This document shows positions 33,300-45,301 of a DNA stretch of 64,000 nucleotides, piece by piece. The DNA is from Coniella vitis (lineage: Eukaryota; Ascomycota; Sordariomycetes; Diaporthales; Schizoparmaceae): positions 1,984,001-2,048,000 of the forward strand of contig WUJK01000004.1 of the NCBI GenBank assembly GCA_011317545.1, given 5' to 3'. Below the pieces are notes generated by a model. The model saw only the letters and a program-made list of their open reading frames with translations, ran no database searches and had not been told where the DNA came from. The position numbers were made by a program, and so were the translations under genes. Every line of letters starts with the position of its first letter. Position 1 is the stretch's first letter.

Positions 33300-35376
33300 G
33301 TTTGCGGCAACAAGTGTCTGTGGGTCGAGTGCTATCAATTGCAAGCAAGTGGATGGTAGGTAAAACAAAAGTGCTGGGTGGTCAAGATATTATGCTTATG
33401 CTCAATCCACGAGACCACTGACCAGCCACCACCGCCCAGAGAGGGCAGCAGTCAGCCTGGCGCGTGGCCCGGGTTCTAGCACCGCACAAGTAGATGCTTC
33501 TTTGCACACGGGGAACCATGTCCGTACAACGGAAGTGGCAGGCGCGACCTACTGTATACTTATGGCGGGTGTGCTTGACCCAACGATGGTGGTGGCGGCG
33601 GCGGCGAGGGTGTGAGTGGGGAAACTGCCGTCTCACGCGCGCCAGATCTGGGCATACTACTGTAAGTATCCTAGTACTATGGCAAGTAGCAAGTAACAGA
33701 GAAAGACTTTCCTTCTTTATTTCCCACGATACTATGTAATCACCAAGTATCAAGTACTGCTGCACAGTCGCTACCGCTGCGTGCCTTCCCGCTATATATG
33801 CAGATGTCTCAACCCCCAGTGCCGGCAAGCCGTCCAGCCGTTGATACTTTCTTTTCTTCCTTATCCTGAGTAATTATGTGGCGTTCTTCTGGTGCTGATC
33901 ATCAAGTATCATGTAGAGATGCGAGCACAGAGTATATACCCCCCTCGCTGTTGTGCTGAACCTGTCGGGGTGTCTTTTTGCCCCTCCACAGACTCTAGCC
34001 CTTCCTTCTCCTCCTCCTCCTCCTCCTTTTCCCTTGATCGTTACGTAGTATGCTTCTCTCCTACCCTGTTGCTCACTCACTTTACACCACGTTACCGACA
34101 TGACTGGGGTGAATCCAATCTATGTCAAGTAACCAACTTGATGCTCATCACTTCATGTATATACAAATATATAATGCCTCTCGTAGCAGTCTTGTAAATA
34201 TCATGAATTATTCGTTTACACGCCGCGATTTAACCGAATACTTTTTTTTCTTTTTCCTTTGCACAACAATTCCCGTATATGCACGCTTAATCGCCAGCCT
34301 CTACAATATACATAGCACATGTCCCCAAAAGGCACGTTCTAGAATCTCTCTCTCTCTCTCTCTCTCTAAAGAGGAGGGGGGGCAGCGTGGTATGCTGCAA
34401 TACCACCGTAACCCATCTATCTCCCTGCATGAATAGCAAAGTCTAAAATATCATAGTATGTTTTGGAATATATCATGTCAGTGTGCTTGATGTATTCTGT
34501 GTTTTTTCTTTCTTTCTTTTCCATGTTCTCGTTCTCGTCCAATGAGTAGCTTGTGCGTCTGCTTTCCCTTGGACTTTTCTTTTCTTTTCTTTTTTCTTTT
34601 TTTCTTCGGGGGGGGGGGGGGGGGGGTTGGACTTCATTCTAAAGTGATGGCTCCTTTCAGCCTTTCTTCCACATCCGCTTCGAAGATAAGAAGTCTATAT
34701 ACACACATATATATATACTATGTCCATCCTGCAGTTTAAAGTTTATGCTTTATGCATCTCACATCTCCTCAATCTTCATTGTCATCATTAATACAAGTAT
34801 TCAATATTACCATATTGGAGTATTATTATATTCACTTTCAAGCCCCCCCCACAAATTCTAACCCCTGCTACCCACCAAATTCATCTCTTTTCCAACCAAA
34901 CACCAAACCCTCTTTTATAACTGGGTATCCAAAAACAAAACAAGAAAAACCCCCGTGTATGTGTGTGTGCGCGTGTGTGTTCATCATCAATGGCAAGATC
35001 CAAATTTGCCAACTCAACGTACCCAAGGCAAGGCGTGAAAAAAAAGGGGGAAAAAAAAAGAAAAAGATCAAAAGACAGTGTAAAACGTAGAGGGTCTGTT
35101 GCGTCAAGACGCAGCATCTTCTCTCCCTTCTTCTCCTCGCACGACTGTCGTGTCCTTGTGTTGGTGTGTGTCCGCATTCGCGTTTCCCACGTCCTATGCA
35201 CGCACTTTCATTCACCCAAACCGAACATCACAATGAACACTCACCACAAGCGGCCACCACCGCCTTTCACAAGCCCCCATCGCCTTCTTCCTCAATTTGC
35301 TTTTCTGCATCTTGCTCCTTTCGCCATTCCCTTGTCTCTTCCCTCTGTCCACTCGACACATCCACTCGGAGACATC
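33300..35376. other. Intergenic region upstream of the SDR gene
   Basis: No gene supported. It contains a TACTATGTA word at 33730, a CT tract (34345-34367), and a pyrimidine-rich stretch running into 19 consecutive G (34608-34626). The right end should be the 3' UTR of the next minus-strand gene. Confidence 0.55.
34608..34626 (+). repeat. G19 homopolymer after a polypyrimidine stretch
   Basis: Nineteen G directly follow about 45 bases that are nearly all C and T on the same strand. Such long G runs are often length-variable or misassembled. Confidence 0.85.
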
Positions 35377-38300
35377 CTAGTCATCAAGCTTCAACATCCT
35401 CCTCAGCGCTCCAAACTTCTTCTTCCTCTTCTTCATGTCACCTCCAGGACCGCCATCCACAGCATAGCTATCCGTCCGAACCGTCCCATTCGTCGACGAT
35501 ATCGTCCGGTTCATACGAAAACCAGGCCTCGGCAGCGTCGTCAAGGACTGTGAGTGTCCTAGTACCGCTTTTGTGCTACCGCCAGCACCTGCTGTGTCTT
35601 GGGTGTTATGCCCAACATCCATATCCTCTGGATTCTGGGCGGTTTGATCATCGGGACCGTGATGGTGTAGAGGCCACGCATGGTGCTGGTGTTCGTGTTG
35701 TGGCTGTTGATCATGCTCTTCTTCCTCCTCTTGCAACCCGCCGCCAACACCACTACCAATAGCATCATGCTTCTTGCCCCGTCGAAGAACAGACGACATG
35801 AACCCGCTCCGCCTCGACGACGCAGGACTACTCGGCTCTGCTGAAGCGCTACGAACAGCCCCTCGGTGAAGCTTCTTCCCAGCGATAGAAGAAGCAGACA
35901 CAACACGATTAGCGCCAGGATTGTGCCCCCCACCAGTTTCTTGTTCAATTTCCTCGTCTTCCTCCATTTCCTCCGGCAGCGGCGGACTCGGCGTCCTCCC
36001 GCCACCACGTACCGTCTCGGGAATCTCACCAAGTCGCGAGCGAGGCTTGGCACGGACGACTTCCTCCTCTTCATCACTCGAGTCCTCAAAACGGCTCGTG
36101 AATCGTCCAGAGCGTAAACCTGCGCCTTTTGCTACCTCGGAAACTGCATGATACTCGTCATCATCACTCGAGTCATCGCCAAACCGCGACAGCATCTTTC
36201 CCTTCTTGCCCGCCGTTGACGAGGAGGCCTTGCCAAATCCAGCGGGAAAGCGTAGATAGCCCCGTCCCGAGTCCTCTGAGCCGCGCCGCCGTCGACTGGC
36301 ACCAGAAGGCTGCTGTGAAGATTGGTCCCCCCGCAATGTCGTCCGCATATGCGAGCCTGATCCTAGCTGAGAAGTAGGCGACATGGCGCGGCGCGACGAC
36401 AACCGGCTCGACGGGTCATCGACGTCCACCGATCCAGACCCGCCTCCTCCAGGACGGCCTGCTGGCGTTCGCATAGTCTTGCGACTGAAACCAAATCCAG
36501 CCGCCTGAGGACGTATTCGTTGGAAACTGCTTGTGCTCGAGTCAGAGCCCCGTCGACGCAGCGTCGGCTGCTGTCGCTGTTGCTGCATCTTCTCCATCGT
36601 GATCTGGCTAAGCGCCGCGCCCTCAGACATACTTCTTGTATGCTTTTGCTTTCCTGTCACCGTCTTGTTGTTATCCTCAGCCGATCTCTTTGCAGGGGGC
36701 TGGTGCGACACGGGTCGTTGCTTAGACACCGTAGCTGCTTGCGCAGGAACCCCTTCGGATCTCATGGACTTGCGCAAGTGAGTTCCAGTAGCTGGTGCCT
36801 CTTCCACAACAGGCGTATCATCTGACGGTCCCCCTCGCATCGTCTTGCGCAAGTGCATCCCTCCTTCACCTTTACCACGCCCTGATTGTTGATGCTGCGC
36901 CTGCTGGCCTAGTGCGACAGCTCTTTCCGCACTCGTCACATACTCGTCACGCCCAGCCTTAGTTCCAGGTTTGACCATATACGTCCGGTGCGTATCCACG
37001 GCAGTAGCAGCAGCAACAGCCACCCGTTGCTGATCGATAACCTTCTTCTCCGCGTTCCTCTTTTCAACCGACTTCTTACGCCGCGGCTTTTTGGCTTCTG
37101 GTGACTTTACTTCTTCCTGGTCAGCCTCCACTCCGGCCTCTTCCGCAGCCTCCATCTCCAGCTGGGCCCGCTTCTCGGCAGAAAGACTCCTCCAGTATGC
37201 CTTGGCCGCCGCCCACGGATCTTCCGCTTCCAAGGGTGCCGCACTGACATGTTGCGCTGCCGCTCTAGGTGTAGGCGTGTCATCGGATCTGTACATTTGC
37301 GGAGTAGGAGTAGTCATCTCGGCTCGAGAAGGCCCTGAATTGCTTAGGATGCTACGAGGTGATGCTGGGCTGCTCGGTGCCTGGACAACCGCATCCAGCG
37401 ATAGAAATCCATCGTCAACGGGGTCTTCGAGGTCTTCGAGGTCTTCGTACGCATCGCTGTACACACTGTTTCCAGTGTCGGAATCACTAGTGACATCTTC
37501 TGTTGTGGTGACCGCCGGTTGAGCCGCTCGGACTGTGCCAGGGGTATGCGGCGTAACCGTCGTGTCCTGTTCCTGGATGGCCGGCTCCAGTGCACTCTCC
37601 CGTGCAGGTACGAATTCACCATCCGTTTCAGTCTCTGTGTCTGGGAATTCACCTGGAAAATGTAGATAGGAAGTACGTTCCCTGTCTACCTCCAATTCAG
37701 GCCCAGGGCTTGGCTGCGTAAGTGATATCGTAGGTGGTATACTTGGCTGTGTGGTCGCCGTCGCCGTCGTCGGGCCCACAAAATCCTTCACATCAACCGG
37801 CTCTTTCGTGTCATCTGCCGGTACAAGTATGGTGGACTCAATAATTGAGCGCGGCAGCTCAGGCACAAGAGTCGATGCTTGGCTAATATGGCTATCTTCG
37901 CCCTCCAACTTGGGCGTGTCAGCCAGCAACGCCGAATCGTCGTCCGAGCTCGCCGTTTCCGACTGATACCCTGTCCCCTCAACAGAGGTGACAACCGGCG
38001 GTAGCGGTTCTCGCACTTTGGAAATGTTAGCCCCAGTTCTAGAGGCCTGTTGTTCTTCTTGGAAGATCCCACCCAAAGCCCTATCGCTAGATTGTCCAAG
38101 GGAAGAAGACGCGGCAGCAAAAGCAGGTTTCTTCTCCAGTTCTGGACTTGGTGAATCTCGATCTTCGCCTATTGGCTCGTGAGGTCGGACGAGCGGGCGC
38201 TCTTCTGGCGGTTTGGGCGATGATTTTCGTCCTCTGACGCTGCCGAAGCTCGGCAGTGCAGGCCGCGGTTGCATAACTTCGTCCTCTTCGAGCGGCATGG

Positions 38301-40831
38301 CGCCCTTTTTCCTGGAAATGCCCAGTGTGCTGTACCACGGCCGCCGTGAAACAGCGGCAGCAGTCTGCGGACTCGGTGGCACGGGGCTCTCACCTTCGCT
38401 ACGGGCGGTAGACTCGCCTACCACAACAGTGTGCTCATCATCAAAACTGACGCGGACGGACTTTTTCCGTTGTGGTGGTGGTGCCTCCTGTGCGGGAGCC
38501 GAAGACTCGACAAAGGATGTGTCTGATGCCTCACCTGCAGGAGATGCTCCACGAGATGGACTGCGCTTCAGGGCAGATTTGCGAGGTGAGATGGATCTGG
38601 AGGGCGGTTCGTGTTTGACAACCAGGCTGTCATGGACAGGGCCGAAGCGAGCACTCCGCACTGGACTCTTTGATTGTTGGCGGACCTGGTGAGTTGTAGT
38701 AGACGATGGCCGTTCCCAAGTGACTGTAGACGCTGGCGACGCCGTAGCTGCTGCTGCTGCTGCTGCTGCCGCCGAGGGTTCAAAAGGAGCGGCCGACGAG
38801 GGCCCATCGTGGGCATAGTCGTCTGTCTTTTCGCTGTGGGGCGGCGATGGAACGCCATGGGTATATATATTGTGTCTCCCAGGGGCGGCGGCTGTACTCG
38901 TCACCGTCGCGGGTGCTTCGTAGGCGCCATCTGAATCTGATTCTTCCTCCTCTTCTCGAACCACGGACGGCAACCTGCGCAGGATGCCGCCTTCCGGCCC
39001 TCTAGGGAGTGGAGAGGGATCGAGCTCGGGTGCATTGGAAGCAGGCGACATGGATATCTCGTTCGATCGGACGTGGTCTTCTGCTCTCCGTTCTGGCTGC
39101 GGTCTTTGCTGTTCAGCGACGAGTTCGAGGGCAGGCTGCCCGTACTGTTCGTCATGTTCGTGGTATGGCTGCTGCTCGTACGGTTCGTACTGTTCGTGAT
39201 GTTCATACTGTTCATGATGCCCCCGGGGCAATGCGTGTGACGTTTCAACCTGAGGATACCTTTCTGGACTCGCGGGGAAATGAGGCTTTTCTTCCCCGGC
39301 GCGACGCGACTTGAGACTAGCAGCAGCAGCGATCTGGGCCTCATTGGGCACACCGTTATCCACTGCCGTGCCGTGAGCGCGTCCCACAGTGCCCCTAGCC
39401 AAATGGGTACCTGCTTTGCTCAACATGGACTTTTTCTTGGGCTTGGCCTCTGCCATCGCCTGCAGCTGTTGCGCAACGGCGACCATTTCAGCCCGTGGCC
39501 TCATCCTCCTAGAATTGGGGTCGTAGACGAGCGTCTGGTCGGCGGACGCGAGCGTTGCTGGCAGTGATGACGGCCGTGACGTCTGCTTAGCCGAGCTTCC
39601 TCGTTGCGGCGAAGTGGTTGTTGAGCTTCTGCTCTTGGCTTTGGGTTTTGGTTCGTTAAAGGGAGGCGGCGGTGGCGCTTCTTGGGTTGGTGAAGCGACG
39701 CGCACGCGCGCAGGGTACGAGAAGTTGACGGGCGATTCACAACTGTCTGAGCTTAATCTGTTCTCTGGCATCGGCTCATGTGACTTTGGCAGTGCTTCGG
39801 CGGCATATGCTGAATGCACCTTTGGCTGTGACATGACTGCATCCGAGGACCTGATATTGTCGAGATTGCCCACCCGCGCAGCTCCATACCATGCTCCGGA
39901 TTCCTGGCCGTGGCCGCCTGCCGCCATCTTTTGCGACGCTGTCCTAACAGGCGTGGTCATGATTGCCAAACTGGCAGGCCTTGTCCCACCTCTTGCTCTG
40001 GCAGCCGCCATATTAATGCTCTCTGGAATGGCTGGAACGGGCGGCGGGATCTCCATGTCGGCGTAAGGGGTCCTGGGGGTGCCTCCGTTGCTCAAGGATC
40101 TCTGTGAGTGCACGCGAGGTGATGGCGAACGGCGAAACGTGCGCTCGGTCATGGACCCGGAACTGGACTGCCTCGTGAGGTCAGGCCGCGTGGCGAGCTG
40201 CGACGACGGGGGGCGAAATGCGCTGGCGCCGCTGACAGAGGAGGACTGCGAAGCGCTTCGACGGTGGGTGCGTTTTGTCTGAACATTGGCGACGTTGGTT
40301 GGGGTGATGGGTCGGGCCCTGAGGGCGGCGGCGGCGGCGGCGGCGCTCAGAGAGGAGTTGCTGGCTTTGTGGGATGTGCCGTGGAAGGCTGAGAGGGCAG
40401 CATGGGCCGCTGATGGATCGGCGGTCGAGGCATTGAGCGGCTACAATGTTCAGGATTATTAATATGAAGCGTCAAATCCCCAGCAGACACATCGTGATGT
40501 CTGGTTTGGGCAACCGGGCACATGTACACAGAGTAGGAAGAAGGAAAAGAAAAAGGCAAAAGGGAAAGCGCATGACACCGTCATTTCAGGCGGATCAGTC
40601 GCCCGCCTACAAGGAATCGGGGCGATCGCGGTGGCCCAGAAGGCAAAGGATGTGCGATCCGCAGGACAGGCAGGCCAATAAGACTCGCAGGACGGAAGCA
40701 TGTTTCCCACAAAGAAAGTACATGCCAGGCAGGCCGTACCGTACTACGACCACAAAAAGACAGAGAATACATAGTACTCGGGTCGAAAAACGTACCGTGC
40801 TCGGCGGGCGATGCTTCTTGGACCCGAACAT
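35377..40831 (-). CDS. Large intrinsically disordered fungal protein
   Basis: A 12-codon first exon (40831-40796, MFGSKKHRPPST) joins a second exon (40440-35377) in phase, giving 1,699 residues. The tiny first exon is inferred from the GTACGT donor, the in-phase acceptor and the sense of the joined N-terminus (STPLNASTADPSAAHAALSAF). A start at the internal ATG at 40152 is possible but would drop a plausible 108 residues. Nearly all of it is Ser/Pro/Glu-rich and disordered. Readable islands are KSVRVSFDDEHTVVVG (about 670), DPWAAAKAYWRSLSAEKRAQLE, a predicted helix (about 1085), and the basic C-terminus FGALRRMLKLDD. Several Ala tracts are encoded by GCN repeats. I do not recognise the function; a scaffold or cortical role would be only a guess. 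Confidence 0.8.
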
Positions 40832-43439
40832 TGTCTCCCTTGTTGTCAGCAAGCAGCCTGTCGCATTGCTGGTTCGGCCAGCGCTATGGCTATGGCTATG
40901 GCTATGGCTATGCTGTGTCTGGAACGGGGCAATTCTGCGTATATGCGTCGGTATGAGAGCGTGTGTATTAGGACGAAAAGGTTGTAGTTGGTTGGACGTA
41001 GGAGGAATTGCTGTCCAGACAGGGAAAAGGAACAGAAAAATGAGTAAAAGGACAAGAGGATGGCGGTGGGAAAGTACGGTACACCAACCCAAACCAACTA
41101 ACGGGACGATGACGATTGACGGCCTGACTGACTGCACTTGGGGAGCAGCGTGCGGCCCTTGCGCTGGAGGAAGCTGGAAACTGCAAGCACCACGCTAATG
41201 AACCCCCTCCCCCCAGCGACCCACCCCCGTCGTGGTTTCCTCAAGGGACCAATTCCAATTCCATTCCCAGGGCCCTGCTGTTTGCCCCGTTTAGGCCCAG
41301 CCCGCCAGGCCTTTCCACAGGGGTTTTTCCAGCTGGGGGCCACTGGGCTACATAGTAACCATGCAAAGGGCCGCTGATCCTGGGCTTGACGCAGAGCTGG
41401 CTGGCTCTCGACCGGACAGCTCGGATGTCCTGCCCAAAAAAAAAAAAAAAACCAATGGAAAGTAGAACAAGCAGTGACAGCCTCGCTTTTCCTTCTTGGT
41501 TCATTTTTGCCTTTTTACCCCTTCTCATGACCAGCCTTCCAGACATTCTCATACTTGGATGTAATAAATTCCCGATGCCGATGGGTATGCAACTGCTTAC
41601 TACTGTATGTACAGGACTCCTCCTTCGACGCCCTGTCCCTGCATACTCGCTGAGTCCCTAGTCTAGCTCCATCTGCAAGAAAAGAAAAGACGATTCTATC
41701 ATATCGGTGTTTCTGCATTCTGCTACCACTCTAGTGGAACAGGCCACGTCCCACCGCTCGCAAGGGATCAAAATGGGGGTCGTCACACTACGTCATTGCA
41801 CATTCTGTGCTGTCTTTCTAGTATCCCAGGCCTTTTCTTTTTTCCGCCGAGGAAATGCGATCTCTTTCCAGAGGTCCATCGCTTTCATCACTGTACTCTT
41901 GCCTTTCTATTTTTTTTTGTTTTTCCTTCTACGTTAGCTGCAACACTATATAGTGAATCTTCGTATTTCATTCGCAGTCCCAAACATAAAATATCATGTA
42001 CCTGCGCTGACATAAAGCAAATATGCACTCGAGAGTTTGGAACCTGGTAGGTAACGCGGATATCCCGATACCAAAAAGGGTTCCTCCTGCCTCTTCTAGG
42101 ACGACATAGTAATAAGTTTTTGGGGTGGGGGTACTACTCACCCCAGTCATTTTGCATCTGAAAAAGAAGTCCCCAAGATAGAGACCTGGATTACCAGGAC
42201 ACGAATCATGGCTTGAAAATTCACACCAACAAAGTACAATGTACAATGTACAACGCACCAAGATCGTCATTTGTCATTACTTTAGCACGTTGTTTGGCAA
42301 TGAGTCCCAGGACCAGGGTTAGTGCCCGAGCCGTAGTGATCATCGTCCCCATGCCATGGAAAGAGGAAAATAAAAAATAGAAAAGGGGGGCCAGAAAAGA
42401 CGTCATAGCCCGGGCCCTTGATAGGTTCCAAATAACCCGAGGGGAAATAACCTTAAAAAATAACATCAGTCATCAGCGCCATCGCTGTTCAAAACAAATG
42501 GGTCGGGGTATCAGGGATATTCTTGCCGTATTCTAAGAGGAGGCCTCCTCTATTGCCCGCTCGCTGGTGAGTATGCAGAGGGTATACGGCTTCACCTAAA
42601 TATAGGCTTACATGGTTGGATGCACTGCCTACCTAGACTAGTAGTCAATTCCTTCTCCCCTTTGTGAGACACCGTACGCTGCTCTACATGTGTGGTAAAA
42701 CAGATAGTAGGCTGGCTTTCTGAATCGACTCGAGCTGGCACAAAGCCATAGCAGCAGAGTAGTAGGTATCAAACGGCGTTTCACGACTGCAGAATAGGCC
42801 AGGACCATCACACATCCTGCCCAGATAAACATACTTGGCTCGTTTATTGGTTTGACCAAACAGCGTTGCACTACCGGCGTAGATCTCTGCGCTGTCCACC
42901 AAGGCTTCTCTCGTTACACGTTGACAACACAATATTTTGCCTTGCACAAATAGGCTGTCACTACCCCAAGGTAGCTCTGCCCTCCATCGCATCCTGGCTG
43001 AGTAGACTGTAGCATAACTCCAGAAAACGACATTGAGAATCCGTGGTTGCAATCAAGCGATCGACCATGGATTGGCCAGTACTGTACACTTGTCGCCTCT
43101 GCTATAACCATTTGTTGTCTGCTCTGGCTTTCGTGCAAGTATAATATGTAGAGGGGAGAATCGATTCTCATGGTGTCTCCCAGCAAGAAACTGTAGCCCT
43201 GCTTGGACACCAATCAACCGTCCATAGCATTATGTAATGCTCTTTTTCCAACATTTTGCGCAGCTCGAAGCATGAGACTTTGGTACTGATGGTTTCGTGT
43301 TTTTTTAAAAAAAAAATCCCCATCCAAAAGCCCAGATTGTAAAGGTGCTGTCGGCGGTTGAGAACTAAAGGTGGTATCCAACAGAAACTCATAGCGACAA
43401 ATACCAATCCCAAACTTTAAAAGCTGTGACATGGCAATC
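40832..43439. other. Intergenic region upstream of the large disordered-protein gene
   Basis: No gene supported. Contains five GCTATG units at 40883-40912, a TACATAGTA word at 41349, and a repeated GTACAAT string near 42237. Short frames at 42680-43410 show no recognisable pattern. Confidence 0.5.
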
Positions 43440-45301
43440 CTAGGCTATGTCGCTGATGGCTTCAAGCTCCTTCACTCTGGTACCGCCGTCTCGGGTGCCC
43501 CCGTCAGGATCACCTTCGGGCTCGGCTGCATGATCCTGTTCAACGGGTTCCGAGTCGAGCTGGTAGTGTCCTTGGTCTTGGTAGTCTTCATCATCTTCCT
43601 CATCGTCAAAGACCTCACTCTGTGTATCCTGGCTGTGCGTGTTGCCCATGGGTGGAGCCTGGTGCGCCTCGTTGACCTGGGCATGGTTGTTGGCCTGGTT
43701 CTTGGGAGGCATCCTACTCTTCTTGCCCTTGCGACTGCGAGCTTTGGCCTTCTCCCACACGCGACGTCGCTCCTCCTCTTGCTGCCTGAGTTTGCGATCC
43801 TTGATCTCGTACTGACGAATGAGCGCAACAGGCGGATAACCAAAAATGCGCTCGTACTCGCAGAATTCACACATCCACTGGTCTTGGAACTTCGGCGGGT
43901 GCTGTTGGTTCTGCCGAGCAGTCTCCTCACGGCGCCGGCGAGCCTGACTGTTCAGCTCACGAGCCAGGCGTCGTCTATTCTTGCGCTCAGAACTGGCCGA
44001 CTCTGGAGCTTCACCCTGGAGGCTGCTCTCTGACGGGGCTGCTTCCTCGGGCGAGCCGTTTGGCATGGCTTGGTGGTGTGTCTGGGCGACACGAGAGTGT
44101 GGATAGCTGCGCACAGCATGTGGCACATCAAGCTCCACGCGGACGCTTCCAGATACCTTGGGGCCAGAACCAGGCCAAGCCAACGAGCCAGGCACCTGAG
44201 AGTCGCATGTAAATGTGAACTGCGTCGAGGCAGGGTTTTCGTCGGCCGAGTGATGCTGGTCGAGTAGACTGGTATTCTCCTGTCCCTCGCGAGCTGGTGG
44301 GACGAATTTTTCTGCGTTTGCAATCGCGTTAGAAATGATACCGGTGCTTTGTACTTGAATGCAAAACATTTTTGTCAGTGCGGATGTTACTTTTTTTTTG
44401 AATGTTGGCAAAACAAAAACGTTAAGGGGCGGGCTGAATTGGGCCGGAGACGCGCGGGTAGCTGCATCAAGCAACACTCACCTGGTTGAGGGGACCACGC
44501 CGACGACCGGGTCTTGGAGCCTCGTCCTAGCCAGTTGCCGCTAGCATCCGATAGCGACTGCAAGGGGCTTCTAGCATTCCTCGCCCTGCCGAAACGGCCG
44601 CGCCCTGGGCCAGACACATTCTGTCCCGCCGGTACAAAACTGCCGCCCGATCCATAGTAGGGGACAGATGTCGAACCGCCGCCGCTTTCACTAGATGGAT
44701 CAGAAGTTACTGCCAGTCCACCGGGGTGAGAATGAGCGTCATTCAAGCCATGGTCGCCCAGGCCATGTGCGCCGTTCATCTCCCCTGCGGTGGGGATCTT
44801 GCGCTTCTTCTTATTGTTTGTGTTCTCGAACGAGTCGTATCCGTCCGCCGAAGACGCAGCTGACGGCGCAGCCTGCGGAGTGTTGCTTTGTCGCGAAACT
44901 TCAGGTCGCTGTAGTAGACGAGCAGGGCGGCCCAGCAACTCGGTTGGCGGGCGGGGCACGACAGTCCTCCTCGGGGCCATATTGTCCGATTCTCCTCCCT
45001 CAGCAGTGAGTCCATTTTTGCGAAATGACTGCCGACTGGGTGCATTTGCCTGCGAGTCCCGGCCCGCCGAGCTGCCATCATCCTCTTCCAGAAAACTTCC
45101 TTTAACATTGCAGGGGTACGAGAAAAGCGCGGGCGTCGTCTGCGGCGCGGGAGGGTACTTGATGGAGTTGGCAACTTCAGGAGACAGCCGTTCGCGAAGG
45201 CGGCGCTTGGGGAGGGGTCGAATGGGACGGTCGGGACGCTGTTCGTTGGCTCGTTCACCGTTGTGGTATGCGGCAGTGGAACCGATCGCATCGGGCGCCA
45301 T
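43440..45301 (-). CDS. Uncharacterised protein with a CEFC motif and basic helix
   Basis: Exons 45301-44482 and 44353-43440 give 577 residues from the ATG at 45301 (MAPDAIGSTAAY). I do not recognise a named family. The N-terminal block RPDRPIRPLPKRRLRERLSP, then SIKYPPAPQTTPALFSYP, looks constrained rather than random. The middle is Gly/Ser-rich. Near residue 420 MCEFCEYERIFGYPPVALIRQYEIKDRK combines a CxxC pair with a helix, followed by an Arg/Lys-rich helix ending in SRKGKKSR, a possible nuclear signal. The C-terminus is acidic (Asp/Glu runs). An alternative start at 45346 adds 15 residues. The same frame stays open upstream to 45733 and encodes hydrophobic stretches, noted separately. Confidence 0.7.

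Noticed and set aside
38680..38790. CTG/GCC repeat as a mobile or CRISPR-like array
   Set aside because: It encodes an alanine tract inside the large disordered protein.
42684..43413. Possible small gene on the minus strand (about 80-120 codons in overlapping frames)
   Set aside because: No consistent splice pattern or recognisable motif; left as intergenic.
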